Assembly: GCF_003337435.1 (NCBI RefSeq)
Contig: NZ_QPJS01000001.1
Location: 1,109,998-1,173,997, forward strand
Reading direction: 5' to 3'
Length of the DNA stretch: 64,000 nucleotides
DNA from: Schleiferia thermophila
GTDB lineage: Bacteria; Bacteroidota; Bacteroidia; Flavobacteriales; Schleiferiaceae
Below the pieces are notes generated by a model. That model did no database searches. It was given only the letters and a program-made list of their open reading frames with translations, and was not told where the DNA came from. Position numbers and translations under genes: made by a program. This document shows, piece by piece, positions 17,910 to 27,073 of this stretch (positions are counted from its first letter, which is position 1; each line of letters starts with the position of its first letter).

Positions 17910-18776
17910 CTAAATTTTTCTTAAATATTCACCATACGAACTTTTGCCTTGAGCTTTGATGTGCTCTTCCAGCTTTTCTCGGTCGATATATCTCATTTTG
18001 TATGCAATCTCTTCTAAACAAGCTATTTTAAGTCCGGTGCGTTTTTCCACAGCTTTCACAAACTCGGTGGCCTCGCTCATGGCTTCATGGGTGCCGGTAT
18101 CCAGCCAGGCATAACCGCGGCTTAGGATTTGTAGTTTGAGTTGTTTGCGATTAAGGTACTCCTGATTCACAGAGGTGATCTCCAGTTCGCCACGGGCAGA
18201 GGGTTTTACATTTTTGGCTATCTCAACCACCGAATTGGGATAAAAGTATAAGCCCACTACGGCATAATTGCTTTTCGGCGCTTTGGGTTTTTCCTCAATG
18301 CTCAACACATTGCCTTCATCATCTATTTCGGCCACGCCATAGCGCTCAGGGTCGTCCACATAGTATCCAAAGACAACGGCTTTGTGCTCGTTTTCTACGA
18401 TAGCTACACTTTTTGCCAAAAGCTGCTGAAGTCCTGCACCGTAGAAGATGTTATCCCCCAAAACCAGGCATACATTATCGTTTCCAATAAATTCTTCACC
18501 TAGGATAAAGGCCTGGGCAAGTCCATCGGGGCTGGGTTGTACTTTATAATTGAACCGGAGTCCAAGTTGGCTGCCGTCGCCAAAGAGCTTTTCAAAATTG
18601 GGTAGGTCGTGAGGCGTGGAGATGATCAGAATGTCGCGTATTCCGGCAAGCATGAGCACCGATAGCGGGTAGTAGATCATGGGTTTGTCATAGACAGGCA
18701 AGAGCTGTTTGGATACTACCTTGGTGACGGGATGGAGACGGGTGCCGGCGCCTCCGGCAAGGATAATGCCTTTCAT
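17910..18776 (-). CDS. rmlA: Glucose-1-phosphate thymidylyltransferase
   Basis: Makes dTDP-glucose from dTTP and glucose-1-phosphate, the first step for the dTDP-amino sugars of this locus. The 288-residue protein has the nucleotidyl loop [12 protein letters not shown] (residues 8-19), [52 protein letters not shown] and [10 protein letters not shown], all standard for RmlA. Local GC content is higher than in the adjacent isomerase genes. The following enzyme of the pathway, RmlB (4,6-dehydratase), is not in the window. A repeat-bearing spacer of 95 bases separates it from fnlC. Confidence 0.95.
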   Translation of the reverse strand: MKGIILAGGAGTRLHPVTKVVSKQLLPVYDKPMIYYPLSVLMLAGIRDILIISTPHDLPNFEKLFGDGSQLGLRFNYKVQPSPDGLAQAFILGEEFIGNDNVCLVLGDNIFYGAGLQQLLAKSVAIVENEHKAVVFGYYVDDPERYGVAEIDDEGNVLSIEEKPKAPKSNYAVVGLYFYPNSVVEIAKNVKPSARGELEITSVNQEYLNRKQLKLQILSRGYAWLDTGTHEAMSEATEFVKAVEKRTGLKIACLEEIAYKMRYIDREKLEEHIKAQGKSSYGEYLRKI

Positions 18777-18871
18777 GGGTGATTCGTGGTTCGTGATTGG
18801 TGATTGGTGATAAGGGTTGGATTAGTTGTACAGTGTTTCACAGTGTCTGGCATAGTGCTACACGATGGATA
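18777..18871. repeat. Short GTGATT-type tandem repeat and spacer between fnlC and rmlA
   Basis: The spacer contains iterated GTGATT(C/G)GTG units (about 18779-18811), then a CAGTGTTTCACAGTGTC direct repeat. Such units are familiar from intergenic DNA of Bacteroidota. No gene or clear promoter is visible. Confidence 0.6.
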
Positions 18872-20014
18872 TTATTCATTCCAGACGACTCGTTTCACGT
18901 AATCGGTGTAGCTCAGGATGATACGAACGACTTTTTCACTTACATTCGGCATGCCATAGTCGCTAACCAAGCGGAAGTTTCTTTCGTTTCCTGTTCTTTG
19001 ATATTGCAATTGAATCAATCCCTGTAATATGCGCTCCGGATTTAAACCTACCATCATCACACTGGCTTCTTCCATGGCTTCGGGGCGTTCATGTGCTTCG
19101 CGAATATTGAGGGCCCGAAAATTTAAGATGGAGGACTCTTCCGAAATGGTTCCCGAATCGGATAAAACAGCAAATGCATGGATTTGTAAAGCATTGTAAT
19201 CAGAAAATCCCAGTGGCTTTAAAAATTGTATTAATGGGTTGAGTTTTAAATTCTTCCCTTTGACTTCCTCTATTCTCTTTCTGGTGCGAGGATGAGTAGA
19301 AACAATAACCGGATATTGATATTTTTCAGCGATTTTATTTAAGGCTTCCAGCAATGAAAAGAAATTCCGGTCATTGTTGATATTTTCTTCTCTGTGTGCC
19401 GAAACCACAAAATATTTTTCTTTTTCGAGTCCTAATCGATTTAAAACATCACTGGACAATATTTTGGGCATATAATAATGTAGGACTTCGTACATAGGGC
19501 TGCCCGTTTTAATGACCCGGTCGGCAGGCAGGCCTTCCCGCAGTAAATATTCACGGGCTATGCTGCTGTAAGTAAGGTTAATATCGGCTATATGATCCAC
19601 GATTTTGCGATTGGTTTCTTCAGGAACACGCTGGTCAAAACAGCGATTTCCTGCCTCCATATGAAAAATGGGTATGTGGCGTTTTTTGGCCGGAATTGCG
19701 CAAAGACAGGAATTTGTATCGCCCAGGACTAAAAAAGCATCTGGCTTTTCTTTTTCAAGAATGGGATCAATATTGATTAAAATCTGGCCAATCGTTGCAG
19801 AAGGAGTTTCTCCAGCAGCATTTAAAAAATAGTCAGGTTTACGTATTTCCAAATCTTCATAGAATATCTGGTTAAGTTCATAATCGTAATTTTGACCTGT
19901 ATGAACCGTAAGATGCTCAATGGCTTCAGATGAATCGAGCGCAGCCATCACCCGGGAAAGGCGAATGATTTCTGGGCGTGTACCGACGACGGTAAGGACT
20001 TTAAGTTTTTTCAT
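18872..20014 (-). CDS. fnlC: UDP-N-acetylglucosamine 2-epimerase family, FnlC/WbjD/CapG type
   Basis: Last enzyme of UDP-N-acetyl-L-fucosamine synthesis, epimerising C2 of UDP-2-acetamido-2,6-dideoxy-L-talose. The 380-residue protein has VVGTRPEIIRLSRV at the N-terminus, HTGQNYD, LVLGDTNSCL, HMEAGNRCFDQRVPEE, SAHREENI and DSGTISEESS. The GNRCFDQRVPEE form, together with the fnlA and fnlB homologues just upstream, separates it from the plain WecB at 9298. It is flanked on both sides by short repeat elements, so it may have been moved or reinserted as a unit. Confidence 0.85.
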   Translation of the reverse strand: MKKLKVLTVVGTRPEIIRLSRVMAALDSSEAIEHLTVHTGQNYDYELNQIFYEDLEIRKPDYFLNAAGETPSATIGQILINIDPILEKEKPDAFLVLGDTNSCLCAIPAKKRHIPIFHMEAGNRCFDQRVPEETNRKIVDHIADINLTYSSIAREYLLREGLPADRVIKTGSPMYEVLHYYMPKILSSDVLNRLGLEKEKYFVVSAHREENINNDRNFFSLLEALNKIAEKYQYPVIVSTHPRTRKRIEEVKGKNLKLNPLIQFLKPLGFSDYNALQIHAFAVLSDSGTISEESSILNFRALNIREAHERPEAMEEASVMMVGLNPERILQGLIQLQYQRTGNERNFRLVSDYGMPNVSEKVVRIILSYTDYVKRVVWNE

Positions 20015-20107
20015 TGGCTGAATTTTGTTTCTCGCTGATTTCGCAGATTAGATTTCCCGCTGATTTACGCTGATGAAGAATCTGCGGGGATCTGCGAGAA
20101 CCTTTCA
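20015..20107. repeat. Palindromic CGCTGATTT / ATCTGCG repeat between fnlB and fnlC
   Basis: An imperfect inverted repeat at 20029-20101: TCTCGCTGATTTCGCAGATT on the left and AATCTGCGGGGATCTGCGAGA on the right, around a CGCTGATTTACGCTGAT centre. The RNA could fold into a long hairpin. Elements of this kind are widespread between genes of Bacteroidota. No ORF or promoter is recognisable in it. Confidence 0.7.
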
Positions 20108-21223
20108 TTAAACTTTTTCAAAAAAGGTATCAGGATCTTCGGGATTGTAATGCTCGTTGATCCAGAAAATGGTGTACAGGTCTTCATCGCCGGTATTGGT
20201 GATATTGTGGGTGTACCAGATGGGCATATCGACATAACCAGGATTATTTCCATCCAGAAAAAATTGATAAACTTTATCCGTACCAATTCGCCTGAGTTGA
20301 ATTCTAGCTTTTCCTTTAATTACTGAGAAACGCTCAATTTTTCTAGTATGAAAATGATTGCCTCTGGTAATTCCAGGTTTTGTTGTTGAAAATGAGGTTT
20401 GTCCAGAGATTTCACTTCTCGAAAGTTCTACAAATATTCCTCGTTCATCCAATTTTACATTATATTTTCTGGGGAAATAATTGTCAAGATTCATATAACA
20501 TCTGTAAGTGTTAAACAATTGAAGCTCAAAGGAATTTTTGATTTTTGGAATTATCCCGTTTTCTTGATAGGATTCCCTGAAGTACAACAATAAATTTAAA
20601 ATGCCGGATACTCTCACCTCAGCTGTATGAGGGATTATTTTGTAGTGCGTGGTATCTTTATTGTTTATTAATTCAATTATCTCATTAACAAGTTCACCTA
20701 CATAAATAAGCTTTAAGGGTACATCATTTTCAAGGATAGGTTGATCATATCTAGAAATTTGATGACAAAAAGTAGCGACTACAGAATTATAAAAAGGTTT
20801 TCCAAAAGGACCAAAAACATTTGGGATAATTAGTCCTGAAAATCTCGCATTATTATTTTTAGCCCATTCGGACAAAAGCATTCTACTTTCTTTTTTTGAA
20901 TTTCAATAAACATTACCTCTTTCTTCCTGCAGGGAGGAGGAAATAAGCACATGAGGCTTAGAATTTGTTTTTTCTAATGCATTGATTAGTTTTTGTACCA
21001 ATCCAAGGTTTACATTATATATTTCACGATCTGAATGGTGTCTGTTTAATCCTGCTAGATGAACAATAACATCACAACTTGACACAAATTGTTCCAATTG
21101 ATCAGAATTTTCAAAAAATTCTCTATTAAACTCAACAATATTAAATTCTTTATTAAGTTTTATGGTTTGATATAAATGATACCCTATAAAGCCACTGCTA
21201 CCAGTAATACCTATATTAATCAT
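20108..21223 (-). pseudogene. fnlB: FnlB/WbjC/CapF homologue interrupted by one in-frame TGA
   Basis: Read in a single frame, this region encodes a 371-codon bifunctional reductase of the UDP-L-FucNAc pathway. The N-terminal SDR part has GITGSSGFIG and VIVHLAGLNRH, and the C-terminal cupin part has PGITRGNHFHTRKIERF. Its length equals that of intact CapF/WbjC. Codon 107 is TGA (20903-20905) where relatives have Gly. It falls between Tyr106 and Lys110 of the catalytic YxxxK motif. The frame resumes without a shift (NSKKES...), so one base change (GGA to TGA) explains it. The truncated product would be 106 residues; an ATG at 20881 could start a 257-residue C-terminal piece. TGA acts as a genuine stop elsewhere in the locus, so recoding is unlikely. 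Sequencing error remains possible. Confidence 0.85.
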
Positions 21224-21232
21224 CGCACTTGT

Positions 21233-21622
21233 TTACCATGGTAATTCTTCAATAGTTTTTCTATAATCATCTGATTTGGATTGCTCCAAAGTAAAATTGG
21301 AAAAAATCAACAATGTGGAATCTTCACCATCAGACATAAATCCATTATAAAAACCTCCTGGAATTTCCAATACTTCTGATTTTTTATCCGTTAACCAATA
21401 TTCTTCTTTCTTTCCTGTATTCATTTCAACGCATTTAACTAAAAAATCACCTTTTGCTGCAAAAAACCATTTTGTCTCCCGCCTGTGGCCTTGCCAGGCT
21501 CTTATGAAATTTTTTCTAGGTTGAACTGAATACATTCGAACTACTTTGTCCAATGTAAACCCATTTACAAATCGAACTATTCCTCTGAAATCAGTATATA
21601 CTTCTCCCTTTATAATTTTCAT
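21233..21622 (-). CDS. RmlC-like cupin, putative sugar epimerase or amino-sugar-locus accessory
   Basis: A 129-residue protein with one cupin fold: DFRGIVRFVNGF at the N-terminus, QPRKNFIRAWQGHRRETKWFFAAKGDFLVK as the first cupin box and LEIPGGFYNGFM as the second. Small cupins of this type sit beside fnlA in many polysaccharide loci and are called sugar epimerases by similarity to dTDP-4-dehydrorhamnose 3,5-epimerase. The catalytic function is not established. It overlaps fnlA by four bases and ends 9 bases before fnlB, so it is co-translated with the FucNAc genes. Confidence 0.65.
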   Translation of the reverse strand: MKIIKGEVYTDFRGIVRFVNGFTLDKVVRMYSVQPRKNFIRAWQGHRRETKWFFAAKGDFLVKCVEMNTGKKEEYWLTDKKSEVLEIPGGFYNGFMSDGEDSTLLIFSNFTLEQSKSDDYRKTIEELPW

Positions 21623-22653
21623 TGATATAATATCTCTTCTATTTTCTCATTAAAAAATTCTTTTCGAATTATAGATAAACTCAGAAGTATATTTTTTATT
21701 TCATTTATATCTAGTATCTTTGTGTTATGTGAATTGTAATCTTCTACTTTGGATATATCAGGATTTCCCTCGGAGAAGTACATTGCATAGTTTAAATCTC
21801 TGTTATCGGCCGGAATTCTGTAAAAGTTTCCCATATCCTCATCCCTAATCATTTCTTCTCGTGTGCACAATGTCTCATACAATTTTTCGCCGTGACGGGT
21901 ACCGATAATCTTAATTTCATTGTCGGAGTTAGCAAGTTCCCTAATTGCGATGGCTAGATCTCCTATTCTGGCAGAGGGTGCCTTATTTACAAATAAATCA
22001 CCGGAATTACCAAACTCAAAGGCAAAAAGCACTAAATCTACAGCATCTTCAAGACTCATAAGAAATCTTGTCATATTGGGATCTGTGACTGTTATCGGTT
22101 GCCCGTTTTTTATTTGTTGAATAAAATGAGGAATCACTGAACCACGAGAGGCCATTACATTCCCATATCTGGTCAAACAAACTGTCGTTGAATTTGTGTT
22201 TCGCGCTGCAGCAATTGCTACTTTTTCCATTAATGCCTTAGAAATACCCATAGCATTGATCGGATAAGCAGCTTTATCTGTACTTAAGCAAATTACTTTT
22301 TTAACATTAAATTTTATAGCCGATTCTATAACGTTTTGTGTACCAAAAACATTGGTCTTTGTAGCTTCAATAGGAAAAAATTCACATGATGGTACTTGCT
22401 TTAATGCTGCTGCATGAAAGACGTAGTCAACTCCATCCATGGCTCTGTTAATGGAGTCAATGTCGCGTACGTCACCCAGGTAAAATTTAACTTTTGGATT
22501 ATTCAGTTGAGTGCGAATATCACGTTGCTTTTTCTCATCTCGTGAAAAGATTCTGATTTCAGAAAAGTGATTTGTATGAAGAAATCTTTTTAAAACAGCT
22601 GAGCCAAAAGAACCTGTACCTCCGGTTATCAATAAGGTAGCATTCTGAATCAT
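21619..22653 (-). CDS. fnlA: UDP-GlcNAc 4,6-dehydratase/5-epimerase, FnlA/CapE/WbjB type
   Basis: First enzyme of UDP-L-FucNAc synthesis. The extended SDR of 344 residues has [16 protein letters not shown] (11-26) as the NAD-binding motif, [19 protein letters not shown] and [34 protein letters not shown] carries the atypical catalytic Met/Lys site of this family (MGISK in place of YxxxK). [13 protein letters not shown] and [10 protein letters not shown] are also typical. It shares a four-base overlap with the WbpD-like acetyltransferase and with the cupin gene. Because fnlB downstream carries a stop, the intermediate may not be processed by this locus alone. Confidence 0.88.
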   Translation of the reverse strand: MIQNATLLITGGTGSFGSAVLKRFLHTNHFSEIRIFSRDEKKQRDIRTQLNNPKVKFYLGDVRDIDSINRAMDGVDYVFHAAALKQVPSCEFFPIEATKTNVFGTQNVIESAIKFNVKKVICLSTDKAAYPINAMGISKALMEKVAIAAARNTNSTTVCLTRYGNVMASRGSVIPHFIQQIKNGQPITVTDPNMTRFLMSLEDAVDLVLFAFEFGNSGDLFVNKAPSARIGDLAIAIRELANSDNEIKIIGTRHGEKLYETLCTREEMIRDEDMGNFYRIPADNRDLNYAMYFSEGNPDISKVEDYNSHNTKILDINEIKNILLSLSIIRKEFFNEKIEEILYQ

Positions 22654-23228
22654 GTCTTTAAATTTAATTTTTTCACTTCCCCATTCACCAATTCATACCA
22701 ATCACCACTCTCAGGACATTGTGCGCGATTATTGGTATCAAAATGCAATCTATGGCCGAATTCACTCATCCATCCAATCTGGCGGGCAGGATTACCTACT
22801 ACTAGAGCATATGCTTTCACCGGTTTGGTCACCACTGCTCCAGCTCCAATAAAAGCAAACTGTCCAATTTCAATACCACACACAATAGTAGCATTTGCTC
22901 CGATGGTAGCACCTTTTCCCACATGAGTGCACAGATATTGATCGCGTCGGTTGATTGCCGAACGTGGATTGATTACATTGGTAAACACCATGCTGGGACC
23001 TAGAAACACATCATCCTCACAGATCACTCCGGTATAGATGCTTACGTTATTTTGCACTTTAACGTTATTACCAAGGACTACTTCAGGACTGACTACTACA
23101 TTTTGCCCAAGGTTGCAGTTTTTGCCGATTTTACACCCGGTCATGATATGCGAGAAATGCCAGATTTTGGTTCCATCCCCAATTTCACACCCCGGGTCAA
23201 TCACAGCAGTTGGATGCGCAAAATACAT
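22650..23228 (-). CDS. WbpD/WlbB-like hexapeptide N-acetyltransferase
   Basis: A 192-residue left-handed beta-helix acetyltransferase, with repeats from [18 protein letters not shown] onward and [37 protein letters not shown]. This ending is typical of WbpD/WlbB, which acetylate the 3-amino group of UDP-2-acetamido-3-amino-glucuronic acid using acetyl-CoA. The partner enzymes for that sugar (WbpA-, WbpB- and WbpE-type) are not all present: only a WbpO-type dehydrogenase is nearby and no WbpB oxidoreductase is seen. Its substrate is therefore uncertain. It may act on another amino sugar of the locus. Confidence 0.8.
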   Translation of the reverse strand: MYFAHPTAVIDPGCEIGDGTKIWHFSHIMTGCKIGKNCNLGQNVVVSPEVVLGNNVKVQNNVSIYTGVICEDDVFLGPSMVFTNVINPRSAINRRDQYLCTHVGKGATIGANATIVCGIEIGQFAFIGAGAVVTKPVKAYALVVGNPARQIGWMSEFGHRLHFDTNNRAQCPESGDWYELVNGEVKKLNLKT

Positions 23229-23287
23229 GAAAAATTTGAATGTTTTTCCTAATCAAAGGAACTTTTTTACTAGAAATATTTTTAATT

Positions 23288-24262
23288 TCAAGAAATTATC
23301 CTGTTCGTCGCGACAATATTCTTTCTATAAAAATCAACTGTTTTTTTAAGTCCTTTGAGCAAATCGGCATCAGGTTGATATTGACCTTGCGAAATGGCTC
23401 TGTTTACATCTGCCAACGAATAGAGGATATCGCCTTTTCTCATGGGTCCATGCACTGCATCTACGGTGGTACCAGTTATGGATTTGATCATTGACCACAG
23501 GGTATTTAGATCAGTAGTTTGTCCACACGCTACATTCCAGATATAGTGTCGGCCAGATCGCAAATCCACCTGCAGGGCATTGGTATTAATTTGAACTACA
23601 TTGCTCACCGGGGTGAAGTCTCGGGTGATGGTACCATCGCCATTTATGGTTGGTGGTGTGTTGGTCAAAGCAGCTTTTATAAACAGTGGTACCACAGCTG
23701 CATATGGGCCATTGGGATCCTGTTTGGGCCCAAATACGTTAAAGTATCGCAGGCCAACCAAGGTAATACCGTAATTGCGCGCATATGCCTCTGCATAGAG
23801 TTCGTTGGCCATTTTGGTGGCTGCATAAGGAGACAATACCTTCCCTACTCTGTCCTCTACTTTAGGCGATTCTTCAAGATCACCATACACCGACGATGAA
23901 GAAGCATATACTACTCGCATTACACCCCTGCGACGTGCGGCCTCCAATACATTTAGAAAACCGTTGACATTCACATCGTGAGAAGTAATTGGGTCTTCGA
24001 TGCTGCGGGGTACACTGCCCAGGGCAGCCTGGTGACAAATGGCATCAACCCCCTCTGTGGCACGGTAACAAGTATCAAAATCGCGTATATCACCCTCTAT
24101 AAAGGTAAATTTGGGATGCCGCAAATATTCTTCAATGTTTTTAAGGTAACCTGTTGCAAGGTTGTCCATTCCAACAATGTGGGAAATACGAGGGTTTTCT
24201 ATCAGAGCCTCCAGAATATTTGAACCAATAAAACCTGCACAACCGGTAAGTAATGTTTTCAT
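23288..24262 (-). CDS. wbpP: UDP-N-acetylglucosamine 4-epimerase, WbpP/TviC-like
   Basis: Extended SDR of 324 residues that would interconvert UDP-GlcNAc and UDP-GalNAc (or their uronic acids). It has TGCAGFIGSNI at the N-terminus, ATGYLKN, HQAALGSVPRSIEDP, YASSSSVYGD and the catalytic YAATK, then LRYFNVFGPKQDPNGPYAAV, all close to WbpP. The usual RDF[CT]Y segment reads RDFTPV here. It pairs with the WbpO-like dehydrogenase at 24566 to give UDP-GalNAcA. A 303-base AT-rich gap precedes it, the largest in the locus, so it may have its own promoter. Confidence 0.88.
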   Translation of the reverse strand: MKTLLTGCAGFIGSNILEALIENPRISHIVGMDNLATGYLKNIEEYLRHPKFTFIEGDIRDFDTCYRATEGVDAICHQAALGSVPRSIEDPITSHDVNVNGFLNVLEAARRRGVMRVVYASSSSVYGDLEESPKVEDRVGKVLSPYAATKMANELYAEAYARNYGITLVGLRYFNVFGPKQDPNGPYAAVVPLFIKAALTNTPPTINGDGTITRDFTPVSNVVQINTNALQVDLRSGRHYIWNVACGQTTDLNTLWSMIKSITGTTVDAVHGPMRKGDILYSLADVNRAISQGQYQPDADLLKGLKKTVDFYRKNIVATNRIIS

Positions 24263-24565
24263 TAATTGTAAATTTTTTACGCGTAAATTTTTATGTTAAA
24301 CTAAAAAATAGAAAGGATTTTTTTACCCAGATGTAAAATATATGTTAGGTAAATGCATTTATCCCCTCAAAAAAAATATTTTGTCATTCAAGGTTATAAC
24401 TGTATCTAAAATTTGAATTTACAATCACTTTTGTTATTTACAACTTTTCAATTGTTTTTTTGCTTTTTTTTTAAGCTTATGCTTTTTTTAAAGCTACTTT
24501 TCAGGGATTACAAATTCATTCCAGTGAAAGGCAATATTCAGAAATGAAAGGATTAATTAAAAACT
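24263..24565. other. AT-rich intergenic gap in the polysaccharide locus
   Basis: A 303-base stretch between wbpO and wbpP with no convincing frame. It holds runs of T and A and an imperfect short palindrome (AAGCTTATGCTT, near 24473). No clear TAnnTTTG element with a matching upstream box could be assigned on the minus strand, so an internal promoter is possible but unproven. Confidence 0.4.
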
Positions 24566-25885
24566 TTAGAGTCTGGCATCTACACAATTTTTTGGCAAAA
24601 TGGCTTTAACGTCATAAATCACCTGTGAATCGGATTTACATAGATTGAGGGTTTTGAATTCATTGTGCGCTACAGCGAGGATAATGGCCTGATATTGTGT
24701 TAAATCCGGGCAATTGCCATGCCCTGTAATAATGTCAATGTCGTATTCGTGTTTTACTTCCGCAGCACTGGCCCAGGGATCATATATGTCTACATTGATG
24801 TCGAAACTTCTCAATTCTTTGTAAATATCAATGACACGGGTATTGCGCACATCGGGACAGTTTTCTTTGAAAGTAAATCCCAGGATCAATACTTTGGAAT
24901 CGATCACCCGAAGATCTTTGCGCATCATGAGTTTGATGGTTTCGGTAGCTACATGCTTGCCCATGCTGTCGTTGAGCCGGCGTCCGGCCAGGATGATTTC
25001 CGGATGGTAGCCGACTTCCTGAGCTTTTTGAGCCAGATAGTAGGGATCAACGCCGATGCAATGACCGCCGACAAGACCTGGTTTGAATTTCAGGAAGTTC
25101 CATTTCGTACCAGCGGCCTCTAGTACCTCTGTGGTATCAATTCCAAGGAGGTTAAAAATCTTGGAAAGTTCGTTCACAAAGGCAATGTTGATGTCACGCT
25201 GGCTGTTTTCAATCACTTTGGCAGCTTCTGCAACTTTTATGGAAGAGGCTTTGTAAGTCCCGGCTGTGATCACGGAGCGATAGAGCTGATCGACGTATTC
25301 GGCTGCTTCCGGAGTAGACCCTGAGGTCACCTTCAGGATTTTGGTTACAGTATGCTCTTTATCCCCCGGATTGATGCGTTCAGGTGAATATCCACAAAAG
25401 AAATCCTGGTTAAATTTCAATCCTGAGCCTTTTTCAAGTATGGGAACCATTTCCTCTTCGGTCACTCCGGGATATACGGTGGATTCATAAATGACTACAT
25501 CGCCAATTTTGAGCACCTTAGCCACAGTTTCAGATGCCTTTATCATAGGTGTAAGGTCCGGGCGATTGTGCTTATCAGTTGGGGTAGGCACAGTGACAAT
25601 GTAAATATTGCAAGACGAAAGATCGCCAACGGCCATAGATGGATAAAAACCTACTCTGCCATTGTAAAGCTGCACGGGGTTTCTTACGAGTACCTTTTGC
25701 AGCTCATCGTCAGATACCTCCAGTGTATGGTCATGTCCTTTGAGCAGTTCATCCACACGAGCTGAGCTGATGTCAAATCCCACCACTTTGTATTTGGATG
25801 CAAGTGCCACTGCCAAGGGAAGACCTACATATCCAAGACCAATGATGCCAATCTTGGATTCACTTAGAGGTTTTAATTCAGCCAT
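24566..25885 (-). CDS. wbpO: Nucleotide-sugar dehydrogenase, WbpO/TviB type (UDP-GalNAc/GlcNAc 6-dehydrogenase)
   Basis: A 439-residue UDP-sugar dehydrogenase that oxidises C6 of UDP-GalNAc or UDP-GlcNAc to the uronic acid with NAD. The N-terminal [13 protein letters not shown] binds [42 protein letters not shown] and [14 protein letters not shown] follow, the last holding the catalytic Cys. The C-terminal domain has [21 protein letters not shown] and [15 protein letters not shown] place it in the TviB/WbpO branch. It overlaps the regulator gene by 8 bases. GC content is higher than in the later, AT-rich transferase genes. Confidence 0.92.
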   Translation of the reverse strand: MAELKPLSESKIGIIGLGYVGLPLAVALASKYKVVGFDISSARVDELLKGHDHTLEVSDDELQKVLVRNPVQLYNGRVGFYPSMAVGDLSSCNIYIVTVPTPTDKHNRPDLTPMIKASETVAKVLKIGDVVIYESTVYPGVTEEEMVPILEKGSGLKFNQDFFCGYSPERINPGDKEHTVTKILKVTSGSTPEAAEYVDQLYRSVITAGTYKASSIKVAEAAKVIENSQRDINIAFVNELSKIFNLLGIDTTEVLEAAGTKWNFLKFKPGLVGGHCIGVDPYYLAQKAQEVGYHPEIILAGRRLNDSMGKHVATETIKLMMRKDLRVIDSKVLILGFTFKENCPDVRNTRVIDIYKELRSFDINVDIYDPWASAAEVKHEYDIDIITGHGNCPDLTQYQAIILAVAHNEFKTLNLCKSDSQVIYDVKAILPKNCVDARL

Positions 25886-26417
25886 TCTGTTCTTCGTTTT
25901 TGTAGATTAATATTTTTGAATCTCCATACACCTGCTGGAGCGATTCCAGGTCCGAAAATATGTCAGTTTTAATAATTCTGTTGATCATTTTTGATGCTTT
26001 TTCGGAAAGAAATTCCAGATATTCAGCATCGATGTCACTTCCCACAAGGACAAGTTCCAGTACCTCAGAATCTAAACCTTTGGCAAAATGGCCGGTGAGA
26101 TACACTTCTTTTACATTGCCCAGGCGTTCAACGACTTTTTCAATTACCGTATCAATTCCGACATAGGAACGAACGAGGTTGTAAATTGGAATAAACAGCG
26201 GATGTTTTTTGTTGACAGAGAACAGACGTTTGTTACCTTCATTTTCTGATATGAGAATACCGGCCACCTCAAGTCTGTTGAGTTCAACCCTGATTGCATT
26301 GGAACTTTCGCCGAATTCCGCTTCAAGACCGCGCAAGTAGCCCTTTGCCTCCGTATTGAGAAAAAATTTCAGCAGGAGCTTGATTCTGGTTTTGGATGAA
26401 ATGAGGGTATCGAGCAT
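25878..26417 (-). CDS. Winged-helix transcription regulator with nucleotidyltransferase-like C-terminus
   Basis: The N-terminal half ([19 protein letters not shown], then [38 protein letters not shown]) is an ArsR-like winged helix with recognition helix and wing. The C-terminal half ([31 protein letters not shown]) resembles an inactive nucleotidyltransferase-like sensor fold. Relatives of this two-domain type are often the first genes of Bacteroidota polysaccharide operons. The ATG at 26417 is preferred; an ATG at 26429 adds four residues (MFYF). It probably regulates its own operon, perhaps through the palindrome at 26814-26830. Ligand and target are inferred from context. Confidence 0.75.
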   Translation of the reverse strand: MLDTLISSKTRIKLLLKFFLNTEAKGYLRGLEAEFGESSNAIRVELNRLEVAGILISENEGNKRLFSVNKKHPLFIPIYNLVRSYVGIDTVIEKVVERLGNVKEVYLTGHFAKGLDSEVLELVLVGSDIDAEYLEFLSEKASKMINRIIKTDIFSDLESLQQVYGDSKILIYKNEEQNG

Positions 26418-26438
26418 AAAGTAAAACAATCGGTTTGA

Positions 26439-26786
26439 TCAATCCCTGCATTCAGTGATCCGAACGGAGCAGTCATAGGCAATGCGAAGCAATCCTGAAT
26501 CGATTTGCTTAACGACATACGTTTTTACGAATCTACCTTTAAAGTGCTTTCGAAGTTCGTATTCCATATAAAACCAAGTAGCACGGTCAATTTTTTGGCT
26601 TATGATCAATAGGTAGATTTCCTTGCCGATATCGATCTCCTCTGGTTCGATAGAAAAAACTCTGATTTCTGCTTCGAAATCATAAGGAAGAACAATCCTA
26701 CGAATGGCATCGAGATCTTCTTGAAGTTGTGGGTCAGTAGGAGCCGACATTAAATGTTTTTTAAGGCTCCGCCACGTCAGTCCCAT
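26439..26786 (-). CDS. Small conserved-looking protein of unknown function, first gene of the polysaccharide operon
   Basis: A 115-residue frame ending 9 bases before the regulator gene. It is mostly charged, with a predicted alternating strand-helix pattern (FEAEIRVFSIEPEEIDIGKEIYLLIISQK, then WFYMEYELRKHFKGRFVKTYVV). The pattern might be a diverged nucleotidyltransferase-like or small regulatory fold, but no motif decides this. An ATG at 26750 (MSAPTDPQL) is an alternative start. A promoter with a perfect palindrome lies about 50 bases upstream, so this is probably the first gene of the locus. Function is not known. Confidence 0.55.
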   Translation of the reverse strand: MGLTWRSLKKHLMSAPTDPQLQEDLDAIRRIVLPYDFEAEIRVFSIEPEEIDIGKEIYLLIISQKIDRATWFYMEYELRKHFKGRFVKTYVVKQIDSGLLRIAYDCSVRITECRD

Positions 26787-26813
26787 TGATTAGGTCTGAC
26801 ATGGAGCACAATC

Positions 26814-26830
26814 GAGTAAATAATTTACTC
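26814..26830. promoter_or_regulatory. Perfect palindrome GAGTAAATAATTTACTC, candidate operator
   Basis: Eight-base arms around one central A. It lies just downstream of the -7 element of the predicted polysaccharide-operon promoter, within the first 25 or so transcribed bases. ACTCAATT occurs here (26827-26834) and again at 26852-26859. Position and symmetry suit a dimeric winged-helix repressor, most simply the one encoded at 25878. Confidence 0.6.
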
Positions 26831-26844
26831 AATTTTTTGCGCAA

Positions 26845-26874
26845 CAAAAGTACTCAATTGGCAAAAAGAAACAA
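26845..26874 (-). promoter_or_regulatory. Bacteroidota-type promoter of the polysaccharide operon
   Basis: On the minus strand TACTTTTG (26845-26852) matches the -7 consensus TAnnTTTG. A TTG (26872-26874) lies 19 bases upstream, as expected for the -33 element. Transcription would start near 26838, about 50 bases before the first gene. Confidence 0.6.
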
Positions 26875-27073
26875 GCATAAATACGGATTACTTAGTAAAC
26901 CAAGGCTATTATTAAACAAAAAGTCAGAAATCTTTAGTGAAACCACCTTAGATGAGTAAAATTATGGTGCAATAAGAACTGAGATACTTTTTACTTTACA
27001 TCTCAAGAGTTGATTGAAGGCTTTGGATAGGATGTATCGGAAGTTAAATAGGGTCATGAGAAAAATAAAAACA

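Noticed and set aside
20903-21223. Alternative genetic code or selenocysteine/readthrough at the fnlB TGA
   Set aside because: TGA ends other genes in ATGA overlaps at 5663 and 14105, so it is a stop here; no selenocysteine element was recognisable.
24440-24510. Terminator between wbpO and wbpP
   Set aside because: The AAGCTTATGCTT palindrome near poly-T has only a four-base stem, too weak to call.
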